From positions 4,526,001-4,590,000 of the forward strand of contig NZ_CP048113.1 of NCBI RefSeq assembly GCF_010093065.1: a DNA stretch of 64,000 nucleotides, written 5' to 3'. Positions within the stretch are counted from its first letter, which is position 1. Each line of letters begins with the position of its first letter. The notes under the pieces were generated by a model that was not told the origin of the DNA, made no database searches, and saw only the letters and a list, made by a program, of their open reading frames with translations. Both the position numbers and the translations under genes were made by a program. Source of the DNA: Chitinophaga agri (lineage in GTDB: Bacteria > Bacteroidota > Bacteroidia > Chitinophagales > Chitinophagaceae). Shown here piece by piece: positions 37,035 to 45,615 of this stretch.

Positions 37035-37074
37035 AAAACGCTGACCACCACAAAAAATGTAGCGATCAGCGTTA
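37035..37074 (-). terminator. Hairpin after the deoxyhypusine-synthase-like gene
   Basis: AACGCTGA (37037-37044) pairs with TCAGCGTT (37065-37072) around a 20-nt loop. On the minus strand it is followed by TTGCGTTTTC. It is a weak terminator candidate. Confidence 0.4.
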
Positions 37075-37105
37075 GCGGTTGCTGCTGCTTTACAGGCGTC
37101 AGCGC

Positions 37106-38080
37106 TTACCAGCCGAGCAGGTAAGCAAATATCAGTGGTGCTACGATGGTAGCATCAGATTCAACGATGAATTTAGGTGTGTTGATATCCAGTTTACCCC
37201 AGGTGATCTTCTCGTTAGGTACAGCCCCTGAGTAAGAACCGTAAGAGGTAGTAGAATCAGAGATCTGGCAGAAATAACCCCAGAAAGGCACATCATGCCA
37301 TTCCAGATCCTGGTACATCATTGGCACAACGCAGATAGGGAAGTCACCTGCGATACCGCCACCGATCTGGAAGAAACCTACGCCCTTACCAGCGGAGTTG
37401 TTACGGTACCAGTCAGCCAGCCATACCATGTACTCGATACCACTCTTCATGGTCGATGCTTTCAGCTCACCTTTGATGATATAGGAAGCGAAGATGTTAC
37501 CCATGGTACTATCTTCCCATCCTGGTACTACGATAGGAATATTACGTTCAGCAGCAGCGATCATCCAGCTGTTCTTCGGATCGATCTCATAATGCTCTTT
37601 CATAACGCCACTCAGCAGGAGTTTGTACATGTACTCATGCGGGAAGTAACGTTCACCTTTATCGTCAGCGTCTTTCCAGATCTTATGAATATGCTCCTGT
37701 ATACGGCGGAAAGCCTCTTCCTCCGGAATACAGGTATCAGTTACCCTGTTAAAACCATCCTGCAGCAGGTCCCACTCTTCCTGCGGGCTCAGGTCACGGT
37801 AGTGAGGAACCCTTTTATAGTGCGTGTGCGCTACCAGGTTCATGATATCTTCCTCCAGGTTAGCACCAGTACAGGAAATGATATCTACCTTACCCTGGCG
37901 GATCATTTCCGCGAAGGAGATGCCCAACTCGGCAGTACTCATAGCACCCGCCAGGGACACCAGCATTTTACCGCCTTCCAGTAAATGTGTTTCATATCCC
38001 TTTGCAGCATCCACAAGTGCAGCCGCGTTAAAGTGGCGATAGTGGTGCTGGATAAACTGAGAAATAGGCCCTTTATTCAT
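37106..38080 (-). CDS. Deoxyhypusine synthase-family protein
   Basis: This 324-aa protein matches the deoxyhypusine synthase fold: LVSLAGAMSTAELG (41-54), CTGANLEEDI (70-79), PIVVPGWEDSTMGN and FFQIGGGIAGDFPI. SGAVPNEKITWGK places K296 at the site of the imine-forming lysine of the eukaryotic enzyme. Bacteria have no eIF5A, so the physiological substrate is unknown; homospermidine synthase or spermidine-dependent chemistry is conceivable. It is monocistronic. Confidence 0.88.
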   Translation of the reverse strand: MNKGPISQFIQHHYRHFNAAALVDAAKGYETHLLEGGKMLVSLAGAMSTAELGISFAEMIRQGKVDIISCTGANLEEDIMNLVAHTHYKRVPHYRDLSPQEEWDLLQDGFNRVTDTCIPEEEAFRRIQEHIHKIWKDADDKGERYFPHEYMYKLLLSGVMKEHYEIDPKNSWMIAAAERNIPIVVPGWEDSTMGNIFASYIIKGELKASTMKSGIEYMVWLADWYRNNSAGKGVGFFQIGGGIAGDFPICVVPMMYQDLEWHDVPFWGYFCQISDSTTSYGSYSGAVPNEKITWGKLDINTPKFIVESDATIVAPLIFAYLLGW

Positions 38081-38116
38081 GTCCGTTTAAATAATTTAAA
38101 ATTCAAAAGAGAAGGG

Positions 38117-38124
38117 CAAAGGTA
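38117..38124 (-). promoter_or_regulatory. Candidate -7 box of the deoxyhypusine-synthase-like gene
   Basis: TACCTTTG on the minus strand lies 36 nt upstream of the ATG. A convincing -33 element is not seen. Confidence 0.35.
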
Positions 38125-38205
38125 AGGAATTAAAAAAAATAGCCCATAATAGCTCTGGCTACTACGGACTATACTGACTATGAACTATCAACTGATGAAC
38201 TGATG

Positions 38206-38724
38206 TTATACTTTCTTCAGATGCTGATGCACGCTCATCTCGCCACCGGCACTCGCTTTGATCACTTTCCAGGTCTTTGCGCCCTCCAGTGTTACATAGT
38301 AAACAGTTGCTCCTTCGCTTTCAAATTCCACTACCCAGCGGATCGCTTCAGTAGGGTAGCGTTTTGCGAGCTTTTTGGTAACAGCCAGTGGCAGATGTTC
38401 TTCGGCAATGTAACGACGGGTCGCCAGCAGGTTACCATCTTCATCGAAGTAGGCAGTCACGTTGCGTTCTTTCAATGTGAACTTAGCCATAAAGGTCTTG
38501 TTGTCTTCACTGTACCATTTTACATCTGCAGCTCCTGCAAATTCTTTGGAGAGTGCACTTTTCAGTTTGCTGGTTGCTTCCATCTCTTTAGTGGCAGCAA
38601 ATGTTAACTGTGTGCTTAAAAGAAGAGTGGCAACAAATAAAAGCAGCATTCTTCTGATACTACCAGCTGAAAGCCGGGATGCACCCTTAGGTGCACTGAG
38701 GTTAGTTGATTTGATCGGTTTCAT
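38206..38724 (-). CDS. Secreted PepSY-like protein of unknown function
   Basis: This 172-aa protein has a charged N-terminus and a signal peptide around residues 24-44 (MLLLFVATLLLSTQLTFAA). The mature domain (FAGAADVKWYSEDNKTFMAKF, VTAYFDEDGNLLATRRYI, KLAKRYPTEAIRWVVEFESEG) resembles the PepSY-like/beta-lactamase-inhibitor-like folds common in Bacteroidota periplasmic proteins. The family call is tentative. Upstream TACTTTTA (38757-38764, minus) may be its -7 box. Confidence 0.7.
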   Translation of the reverse strand: MKPIKSTNLSAPKGASRLSAGSIRRMLLLFVATLLLSTQLTFAATKEMEATSKLKSALSKEFAGAADVKWYSEDNKTFMAKFTLKERNVTAYFDEDGNLLATRRYIAEEHLPLAVTKKLAKRYPTEAIRWVVEFESEGATVYYVTLEGAKTWKVIKASAGGEMSVHQHLKKV

Positions 38725-39029
38725 GGCGGAAACTTTTTGTGGTTTGGTTTGTGATGTAAAAGTACATGCAATACATGCCGGTAGTCAACTGCTTTGTTAT
38801 AAATGGAGACGCTAGATTACTTGGTGACAGTGAATTACAGCGTAACTCGCATCAACTTATCAGGTCATTGCATATACTTTCGTTTGCCATACATGTGTTG
38901 CGCGAAAACGCTGTTTGTTGCAAGTTGTTACGTTAAGCTTTTGTTAAACTGGAGATTGACAGATGAGCGGTGAAACCCTTTACCAATGCAAACGATGGCA
39001 GGTGCAAAGTTTATTCTATCTTCATGTAC
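38725..39029. other. 305-bp divergent intergenic region
   Basis: It separates the PepSY-like gene (-) from the ACP phosphodiesterase gene (+). Apart from weak -7-like boxes near each gene I see no hairpin, repeat or further gene. Confidence 0.5.
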
Positions 39030-39611
39030 ATGAATTACCTGGCCCACGCATATCTTTCTTTCAATGATCAGTCGCTGATAATAGGTAACATGATAGCTGA
39101 TTATGTGAAAGGCAAACAATGGCAGGAATACGATCCGGGCATTCAGCATGGTATACAGCTGCACAGGGCAATCGATACATTTACAGATACACACCCGGTG
39201 ACACTGGCTGCCAGAGAATACTTCCAGCCTTCCTGTGGCCGATACAGTGCGGTCTTTATAGACATTGTATATGATCATTTCCTGGCCACCGATACAACCA
39301 TCTTTACAGATGCATCTCTTGCTGCCTTCTCTAAACAGACATATAACACCATCACCCATCATCATGATATCCTGCCACCTGTGTTCCAGCAGGTGTTCCG
39401 TTATATGCGGCAGCATGACTGGTTATATAACTATCAGTTTATGGACGGTATTTATAAGAGCTTCAACGGTATCGTACATCGTGCAAAATTCCTGGAGGCC
39501 ACAGCAGATGCGCCTTATGGCGTATTGGAAAAATATTATGAAGAACTGGCTGCTCATTACCGGACATTCTTTCCCGAATTGGTCGCATTCGTTAAAACTT
39601 ACCCACATTAA
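39030..39611 (+). CDS. ACP phosphodiesterase-family protein (AcpH-like)
   Basis: Starting at MNYLAHAYLSF the protein is about 193 aa. It shows AcpH signatures GNMIADYVKG, GIQLHRAIDTFTDTHP and VFIDIVYDHFLA, with the His/Asp residues of an HD-like metal site. AcpH removes 4'-phosphopantetheine from acyl carrier protein. An ATG 6 nt upstream (39024) is equally possible; earlier in-frame codons are not conserved. Confidence 0.85.
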   Translation: MNYLAHAYLSFNDQSLIIGNMIADYVKGKQWQEYDPGIQHGIQLHRAIDTFTDTHPVTLAAREYFQPSCGRYSAVFIDIVYDHFLATDTTIFTDASLAAFSKQTYNTITHHHDILPPVFQQVFRYMRQHDWLYNYQFMDGIYKSFNGIVHRAKFLEATADAPYGVLEKYYEELAAHYRTFFPELVAFVKTYPH

Positions 39612-39660
39612 ATACGTAGGTTTGCAAATATTTTGTAACAACCTGAATTGATAGCCAACA

Positions 39661-40269
39661 ATGAAAAATTTACTTCGCTTAATGCTGTTTATCGGTATAG
39701 CAGGTCTCACCAGCCTGACCAGCGATGCCCAGGACAAGAAGATGCCCCCTCTTGATGCGAGCCCTATGGATATGGCTTACTTCCCTGTCATGTATCCCTA
39801 TGTCGTGAAAGTGAAAGGCGAGCCCGGTGCACTTGTGGCCCGCGTTATCTATAGCCGACCGCAGAAGAAAGGAAGAAAGATATTCGGTGAACTGGAATCT
39901 TACGGCGAGATCTATCGTCTCGGCGCCAACGAGGCGACCGAAATAGAGTTCTTCCGTAATGTCACCATAGGTGGTAAAACAGTACCTAAAGGCCGTTACA
40001 CTATGTATGCGATCCTGTCTGAAGACAAATGGACACTGATCGTAAACCGTGAAACTGATATCTGGGGTGCGTTCAAGTATGATCAGAAGAAAGACGTAGT
40101 AAGAACAGATGTACCTGTTAATAAGCTGACTACTCCTGTAGAACCGTTCACCATCGTATTCGAAAAAGCCGACTATGGCGCCAATCTGGTAGTTGCCTGG
40201 GATACCACCAGCGTAAGCCTGCCTATCAAATGGTCCGACAAAGTGGCTGCTACCGGCAAGAAGAAATAA
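39661..40269 (+). CDS. DUF2911-family secreted protein
   Basis: This 202-aa protein has a signal peptide (ending SDAQ). It matches DUF2911: VARVIYSRPQKKGRKIFG, YGEIYRLGANEATEIEFF, VPKGRYTMYAI and LVVAWDTTSVSLPI. It is found almost only in Bacteroidota and its function is unknown. A terminator follows. Confidence 0.9.
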   Translation: MKNLLRLMLFIGIAGLTSLTSDAQDKKMPPLDASPMDMAYFPVMYPYVVKVKGEPGALVARVIYSRPQKKGRKIFGELESYGEIYRLGANEATEIEFFRNVTIGGKTVPKGRYTMYAILSEDKWTLIVNRETDIWGAFKYDQKKDVVRTDVPVNKLTTPVEPFTIVFEKADYGANLVVAWDTTSVSLPIKWSDKVAATGKKK

Positions 40270-40290
40270 CAGACTGTTATCATAAAAACA

Positions 40291-40330
40291 AAAGAGAGCG
40301 GGAGTGTTACACTTCCGCTCTCTTTGTTTT
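40291..40330 (+). terminator. Terminator after the DUF2911 gene
   Basis: A 16-bp stem with one G-U pair (40291-40306 with 40310-40325) and a 3-nt loop is followed by GTTTTT. Confidence 0.85.
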
Positions 40331-40335
40331 TAGAA

Positions 40336-40393
40336 ATAAAATAGGCGGTAAGAATACCGCCCACGAATTTTAACCATATCCTATGAAAAACCT
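40336..40393 (-). ncRNA. Putative small RNA, element copy A
   Basis: On the minus strand a -7 box TACATTTG (40397-40404) is followed after 3 nt by a conserved block (40366-40393, AGGTTTTTCATAGGATATGG then TTAAAATT) and a hairpin GGCGGTA-TTCT-TACCGCC (40344-40361) trailed by TATTTTATTT. The predicted RNA is about 58 nt. A box GTTCAC lies 38 nt upstream of the -7 box, with AACAAAAAT next to it. No gene follows on the minus strand, because the convergent DUF2911 gene does, so it should be a stand-alone RNA. Three more copies occur at 54-55 kb. It could belong to a known Bacteroidota RNA motif such as Flavo-1, which I cannot check. Confidence 0.5.
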
Positions 40394-40668
40394 TTTCAAA
40401 TGTAGTCCGAATTACTGCGCGGAAACTACGGTATCGGCTGAGTGAACCATTTTTGTTCGTGAAAGTGGCGATTTCATCCGTAAAGTGATCCTCAATAGCC
40501 AGATCGGACAAGAACCCCGCCCACAGCGCGTATTTATACCTCAGAAGGGTACTGCGTAGAACTACTTATTCGGGTTTTTTGACATCTGACATGATACAGA
40601 ACAGGTTGTCAGCAAACTGCTGCCGTCTGCACAAAAAGGCCCGCTATCATAACCTTGATCGACCCACA

Positions 40669-40697
40669 TTGCTGAAATGCCGGAATTAGTACCTTTG
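40669..40697 (+). promoter_or_regulatory. Promoter of the trans-sulfuration gene
   Basis: TTG (40669-40671), 18 nt, TACCTTTG (40690-40697) is a good Bacteroidota promoter. The leader would be about 40 nt. Confidence 0.6.
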
Positions 40698-40743
40698 GAA
40701 CTTTCAGAAGAACAGTATCGTCTAATAATAAAATATTTCAGGA

Positions 40744-41883
40744 ATGAAGCTGGGAACTAAACTAATACATGCAGGTGTTACCCCTGATCCTTCTACAGGG
40801 GCGATCATGACCCCGATCTTTCAGACATCCACTTATGTGCAGCATGCGCCGGGCGATCATAAAGGTTATGAGTATGCCCGTACACAAAACCCTACCCGTG
40901 ATGCACTACAGGCGGCACTGGCGGCTATCGAAAATGGTAAATATGGTATTTCCTTCGGTAGTGGACTGGCAGCGACAGATGCTGTCATGAAACTGCTGAA
41001 TCCCGGAGATGAGGTCATTGCCTCCAATGACCTCTATGGTGGCACATACCGCATCTTCACCAAGATCTTTGAGCGCTATGGCATTAAGTTTCATTTCATT
41101 GGAATGCAGGATGCCGAAAACATCCGCCAGCATATCAACAAAAACACAAAACTGATATGGATAGAAACGCCTACCAATCCACTGCTGAACATTATTGATA
41201 TTGCTGCCAGCGCGAAGATCGCACAGGAACATAACCTGCTGCTCTGTGTTGACAACACCTTCGCCTCTCCTTATCTTCAGAACCCGCTGGACCTGGGCGC
41301 ACACATCGTAGTACACAGTGCTACAAAATACCTGGGGGGCCACAGCGATGTGGTACATGGCGCCATCATCGTGAAGGACGAAGAACTGGCCAAACAACTC
41401 TATTTCATACAGAACAGCTGTGGTGCCGTGCCTGGTCCGCAGGACTGTTTCCTGGTATTACGCGGACTAAAAACCCTGCACGTTCGTATGCAGCGGCATT
41501 GTGAGAACGGCGCTACAATAGCAAACTACCTGCGTAATCATCCGAAAGTGGATAAAGTATACTGGTGCGGGTTCGAAGATCACCCGAACCATCATATCGC
41601 CAAACAGCAGATGAGAGGTTTCGGCGGCATGATATCCTTCACATTGAAAGATGACAGCCAGGAAGCGGCCTTTAAAGTATTAAGCGGTACACACCTGTTC
41701 TCTCTCGCTGAGTCACTTGGCGGAGTGGAGTCTTTGATAGGCCACCCGGCCAGCATGACCCATGCCTCTATACCCCGCGAAGACAGGATCGCAAACGGAC
41801 TGGTAGATTCGCTTATACGACTGAGCGTAGGCATCGAAGATGCCGAAGACCTGATCGCCGATCTGGAAAAAGCGATCGGATAG
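40744..41883 (+). CDS. Cystathionine gamma-synthase / gamma-lyase-type PLP enzyme
   Basis: This 379-aa Cys/Met-metabolism PLP enzyme has YEYARTQNPTRDALQAALA, FGSGLAATDAV, ETPTNPLLNIIDI, the cofactor Asp in CVDNTFASPYLQ and the PLP lysine K195 in HSATKYLGGHSD. The C-terminus carries SLAESLGGVESLIGHPASMT. Sequence alone does not separate the synthase (methionine synthesis) from the lyase (cysteine from cystathionine). It is monocistronic with a strong terminator. Confidence 0.93.
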   Translation: MKLGTKLIHAGVTPDPSTGAIMTPIFQTSTYVQHAPGDHKGYEYARTQNPTRDALQAALAAIENGKYGISFGSGLAATDAVMKLLNPGDEVIASNDLYGGTYRIFTKIFERYGIKFHFIGMQDAENIRQHINKNTKLIWIETPTNPLLNIIDIAASAKIAQEHNLLLCVDNTFASPYLQNPLDLGAHIVVHSATKYLGGHSDVVHGAIIVKDEELAKQLYFIQNSCGAVPGPQDCFLVLRGLKTLHVRMQRHCENGATIANYLRNHPKVDKVYWCGFEDHPNHHIAKQQMRGFGGMISFTLKDDSQEAAFKVLSGTHLFSLAESLGGVESLIGHPASMTHASIPREDRIANGLVDSLIRLSVGIEDAEDLIADLEKAIG

Positions 41884-41910
41884 GACAGGGGACTGAAAAT
41901 GATTGTCCAC

Positions 41911-41953
41911 TCAGGGGTTGCCGCAGCTTATTGCGGCAACCCCTGATTTTTTT
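41911..41953 (+). terminator. Terminator after the trans-sulfuration gene
   Basis: Perfect 15-bp arms TCAGGGGTTGCCGCA (41911-41925) and its complement (41932-41946) are followed by a T8 tract. The remaining gap to 42213 is AT-rich and shows nothing recognisable. Confidence 0.9.
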
Positions 41954-42213
41954 GATAAAAAAGCAACCTTCTTCAACACAAACGGGGCTAAGAATGTATA
42001 ATTAATATGCAAACATTATTACAACCCAAGGCCCCGGAGCCCTCAAAGACCGGCTGTTTCACCAGAGAATACTCACAAATACTCATTATCAATTAACTAT
42101 AATAGATAATCTGTTATCTATATAATTTGATATAGTATGAACATCTTTACTTAATTTTCCAGCTGCCAGAGTAATGCACCTCCCTCTCAGCATAAAACCG
42201 AGTAGAACTATTT

Positions 42214-42987
42214 ATGAAATTTGACCAACTGAAGACCTTTCTGGATACAAAAGCGGCACAATACAATACTCCTGACTTTATTCCAGGTGATCCTATCACT
42301 ATACCTCATAGATTTTCAAAACTTCAGGATATCGAAATTTCCGGATTGTTTGCTGCCATACTTGCCTGGGGTAACCGTACCACCATCATCAATAAGTGCA
42401 CTGAGCTGCTGAAGCTGATGGACGATTCGCCTTATGACTTTATCCGGAACCATAAAGCCCGCGAAAGGATGAAACTCCTTCAGTTCTGCCATCGCACCTT
42501 CAATGGCATTGACCTGATGTATTTTGTTGAATTCCTGCAGGGCTATTATAACGACGTCACCTCCCTGGAATTTGCGTTTAGCGGCCATATTACACCGGAA
42601 GACGATACGGTCGAAAAGGCACTCCTAGGCTTCCATCACCTGTTCTTCCTCCCGGAACATCCGGAACGTACACGTAAGCATATTTCCACTCCTGCGAGAA
42701 ATTCTGCCTGTAAAAGATTGAATATGTACCTTCGCTGGATGGTCAGGAAGGACAAAAATGGCGTGGATTTTGGATTATGGGAACACATCCAGCCTTCCCA
42801 GCTGGTATGCCCTGTAGATGTGCATGTTGGCAGAGTAGCTACCAGACTGGGTTTGATACCCACCGCCAAAGCCGACTGGAAAACGGCAATTGCCCTTACC
42901 GAGCGCCTCAGGCAACTGGATCCACTGGATCCGGCAAAATATGACTTCGCGTTGTTTGGCCTGGGAGTAATTGAAAAGTATGTTTAA
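42214..42987 (+). CDS. TIGR02757/DUF2400-family protein
   Basis: This 257-aa protein has the family hallmarks DFIPGDPITIPHRFSKLQD, IEISGLFAAILAWGNRTTII, SACKRLNMYLRWMVRKD, DFGLWEHIQPSQLVCPVDVH and DPAKYDFALFGLGV. The helical layout, with HhH-like features, recalls DNA glycosylases, but no activity is known. It precedes the DUF6263 gene by 15 nt. Confidence 0.9.
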   Translation: MKFDQLKTFLDTKAAQYNTPDFIPGDPITIPHRFSKLQDIEISGLFAAILAWGNRTTIINKCTELLKLMDDSPYDFIRNHKARERMKLLQFCHRTFNGIDLMYFVEFLQGYYNDVTSLEFAFSGHITPEDDTVEKALLGFHHLFFLPEHPERTRKHISTPARNSACKRLNMYLRWMVRKDKNGVDFGLWEHIQPSQLVCPVDVHVGRVATRLGLIPTAKADWKTAIALTERLRQLDPLDPAKYDFALFGLGVIEKYV

Positions 42988-43002
42988 TAAATATCTAGTG
43001 TA

Positions 43003-43965
43003 ATGATGAAGCGATTTTTGGTGTCACTGGCTATGGGTGCCGCACTGGCACTTCCGGCAACAGCCCAGTATCAGGAAGAAAAGAGAGATTATGTAGACCT
43101 TGCCTACAATTTTCAGAAAGGACAACAGTTTGAACTGAAACAGGAGAGCCGCAGCGAAACATATACCACTGTCGATGATGTAATGCAACGTGTTACCCGC
43201 GACTTCAATAACAGTATCTCTATCGTCGTAGATGATGCTGTTACAGGCCACTTCTACCTGACCTTCCGGTATAAAGAACTGAAATTCAATTTTAACGCCA
43301 GAAATCAGAATATCCTGGTAGATGCCAGTGTACCAAACGATAAAGAACCTTTCCAGGCAGCCCTGAAAAGCATCCTGGATCACCCATTCACCGTAGACAT
43401 CGCTGCGTCTGGTTTTATTAATAAAATAACGGGACTGGATGAACTGCTTGATAAAGCCAGTGCCACCTTCTCCAATCTGAAGGAAGATGAGCAGGAGGCC
43501 TACAAAAAGCTCATGAAAGATCAGTTCGGGACAAATGCCTTCCGTTCCTGGCTGGAGCAGTTACTGGTAATATACCCTGTACGCAGCATCAAAACAGGTA
43601 CCCGCTGGGAAGAAAACGTACCTATCCGCACCGGCCTGGTTGGTGACATAGATCTGTACTGGAACCTGCAAACCTGGGATGCCCAAACGGCAAAGATCAA
43701 TGGTACAGGTAAAGTACACACTAACAAGGTAGAAACGTTCACTATTGAGGATGGGATCACTGCTACTGCCGAAATTGATGGTGACATCATGAGTAACTAC
43801 CTGATAGATCGCAACACCGGCTTACCCAGCATCTGTGCACAGAATACAGAGATGAACGGTATCTATGTCTACAAGGCCAATAAAGCCAAACGTATCAAGA
43901 AAGATATCAGGGTGCCGGTGAAGATAGTCACCAACTCCTCCTACAAGATCAAACAAATGAAATAA
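43003..43965 (+). CDS. DUF6263-family secreted protein
   Basis: This 320-aa protein has a signal peptide (ending PATAQ) and then a beta-rich domain (YNFQKGQQFELKQESRSETY, MQRVTRDFNNSISIVV, NKITGLDELLDK, VYPVRSIKTGTRWEE-like segment) matching DUF6263. The function is unknown. It is probably cotranscribed with the TIGR02757 gene and ends in a hairpin terminator. Confidence 0.82.
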   Translation: MMKRFLVSLAMGAALALPATAQYQEEKRDYVDLAYNFQKGQQFELKQESRSETYTTVDDVMQRVTRDFNNSISIVVDDAVTGHFYLTFRYKELKFNFNARNQNILVDASVPNDKEPFQAALKSILDHPFTVDIAASGFINKITGLDELLDKASATFSNLKEDEQEAYKKLMKDQFGTNAFRSWLEQLLVIYPVRSIKTGTRWEENVPIRTGLVGDIDLYWNLQTWDAQTAKINGTGKVHTNKVETFTIEDGITATAEIDGDIMSNYLIDRNTGLPSICAQNTEMNGIYVYKANKAKRIKKDIRVPVKIVTNSSYKIKQMK

Positions 43966-43970
43966 CATAG

Positions 43971-44003
43971 AAAAGGTCCGCCGTTTGGCGGACCTTTTTA
44001 TTT
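43971..44003 (+). terminator. Terminator after the DUF6263 gene
   Basis: A perfect 12-bp stem AAAAGGTCCGCC (43971-43982 with 43987-43998) and GTTT loop are followed by TATTTTT. Its tail overlaps the -7 box TATTTTTG (43999-44006) of the next gene, whose ATG is 5 nt after the box. Confidence 0.85.
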
Positions 44004-44010
44004 TTGTACA

Positions 44011-44337
44011 ATGATGCAATTACTTCCGGAAACCATCCAACAATTATCAGCTGACGCCGGGCTGCCCATATTGGCAGGACTTACCTACGAACAACTGGAA
44101 GAAGCCCTGGCAGTAAAACTGGAGGAACTGATCAGTACAGATTTTCAGCAGTTTGTACTGTTACTGTATAAAATTGATGTCTCCGAACACAGCATCCGGC
44201 AGGTGCTGGAGGCCGATCTTACGCCTGCAGTTTACAGGAAAATTGCGGCACTGTTAATCGATAGACAACAGGAGAAGATCATTTCCCGTAAAAAATACAG
44301 CCAACCTCCCCCTGATGACGGAGAAGAGAAATGGTAG
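44011..44337 (+). CDS. Small protein of unknown function
   Basis: This 108-aa acidic, largely helical cytoplasmic protein (LSADAGLPILAGLTYEQLEEAL, QQFVLLLYKIDVSEHSIRQVL, AALLIDRQQEKIISRKKYS) ends 3 nt from the stop of the convergent fatty acid hydroxylase gene. Coding-like codon use and the fit between neighbours support it. No family is recognised. Confidence 0.75.
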   Translation: MMQLLPETIQQLSADAGLPILAGLTYEQLEEALAVKLEELISTDFQQFVLLLYKIDVSEHSIRQVLEADLTPAVYRKIAALLIDRQQEKIISRKKYSQPPPDDGEEKW

Positions 44338-44340
44338 CTG

Positions 44341-45003
44341 CTACTTGTTGAACATCAGTTCTCTCACTTTATCCTTATCCTCTTTTTCCTTTTGCAGATC
44401 AAAGCTGGTCCCGAAAATATAGTCCCATATACTGGAGCTTACACCAAAACCTTTCTCATCACCTTTATAGTGATGCAGATGATGGTTGCGCCATAAAGGC
44501 TTCAGGAACTTTGCCGGAGGATTCCATGCATGAATTGCATAGTGCATACTTCCATAGATCAGATATCCCAGGATAAAACCGGGAAAGAACATGAAAGTAT
44601 ACTGACCCAGGAAAAGGTACTGCGCGCTGAAAATGACCGATGCCAGTATCAGGCTTGGTACGGGAGGCATAAATAAACGTTGCTTGTCACGGGGGTATTC
44701 ATGGTGATTACCATGCATGACGTAAATGAACTTTCTTACTTTAGGATTCTCGCTACTAAAATGGAACAGGTAGCGGTGCATGAGGTACTCAAATAGCGTC
44801 CAGCAGAACATAGCGCCCACAAACACAATTACAACCCGGGTGATGCTAAAACCCAGCGTCATGTTGCTATAATAAAGCATGTAACTGATAATGGGGATGT
44901 ACATGGCCCAGATGACCAGGGGATGTGTTTTGGTGAGCATCTCCAAATACCTGCTTTCAAATAATCTTGCCTGTCCTTTGTTCTTAATCTTATCAAACTT
45001 CAT
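44341..45003 (-). CDS. Sterol desaturase / fatty acid 2-hydroxylase-family protein
   Basis: This 220-aa membrane protein has about four TM helices and the histidine clusters of di-iron hydroxylases: HRYLFH, HGNHHEYPRD, HYAIHAW and NHHLHHYKG. This pattern resembles fatty acid 2-hydroxylases acting on sphingolipid acyl chains. Sphingolipids are known in Bacteroidota, so such a role is plausible but inferred. Confidence 0.88.
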   Translation of the reverse strand: MKFDKIKNKGQARLFESRYLEMLTKTHPLVIWAMYIPIISYMLYYSNMTLGFSITRVVIVFVGAMFCWTLFEYLMHRYLFHFSSENPKVRKFIYVMHGNHHEYPRDKQRLFMPPVPSLILASVIFSAQYLFLGQYTFMFFPGFILGYLIYGSMHYAIHAWNPPAKFLKPLWRNHHLHHYKGDEKGFGVSSSIWDYIFGTSFDLQKEKEDKDKVRELMFNK

Positions 45004-45615
45004 AACTCCTTATATTTAATGCAAATAAGTGCCTAAACGAATGACATATTTGTATCTCCTCCTATAATCTAATGCCAAAAAGTGCTTGTCGCTAATATTA
45101 TGCCGATCTTATGCGTGTGAGTGGGATGTGAATATCTATTTTCCTGTTACAATCAGTGTCCGGTACTGCAAAAGTGATGTTAAAGAATGGGGCGTTGTGT
45201 CACAAACCAGGCTATAAAATTGATTATTAATGATTCTATTATTGCTTTTACTTTATAATATGTCCCGCAGTAATGTATACGCTACAGGTATCTTTTTTTG
45301 CAGTTTCCGGGGCTGGATATTGGTCAGCCAGTGTCCGTCTGTCATACAACGAATATCCTAATTTATTGCATTACATCCACGTTCTACCCAACTATTCAGA
45401 TAAATCTGTACCTAACATCTACAACATGGCACGGCAGGTTTTTATATATCTTACATTCATCCCATCTATGCAAAAATGCTAGCCGTCCTTATCAAAACTA
45501 TCATGTAAGGTTACCGGTCATCTGATCTAAAAACGTATCCTTCTCAATTCCTTATTCATAATTCCTGATTCCTAATTTATATTTACAGATCATACAACCA
45601 GAACCAACTACTATT
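45004..45615. other. 612-bp intergenic region, nothing recognised
   Basis: This AT-rich divergent region separates the hydroxylase gene (-) from the FAH-family gene (+). Short frames inside lack coding character. Near 45541-45585 there are imperfect ATTCCTTATTCATAATTCC-like repeats. No clear promoter or hairpin was found. Confidence 0.5.

Noticed and set aside
37295..37984. 229-codon open frame antisense to the deoxyhypusine-synthase-like gene
   Set aside because: The opposite strand encodes a conserved enzyme. The antisense product has no recognisable domain.
40383..40445. Short plus-strand frames starting ATGAAAAACCT in the repeated elements
   Set aside because: Three of four copies start MKNL on the plus strand, but the peptides diverge completely after four residues, have different lengths, and copy C lacks the ATG. 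Stem substitutions favour the minus strand as the transcribed one.
45273..45525. Overlapping short frames in the 612-bp gap
   Set aside because: Two frames overlap each other, both have non-coding composition, and no promoter or conserved motif is seen.
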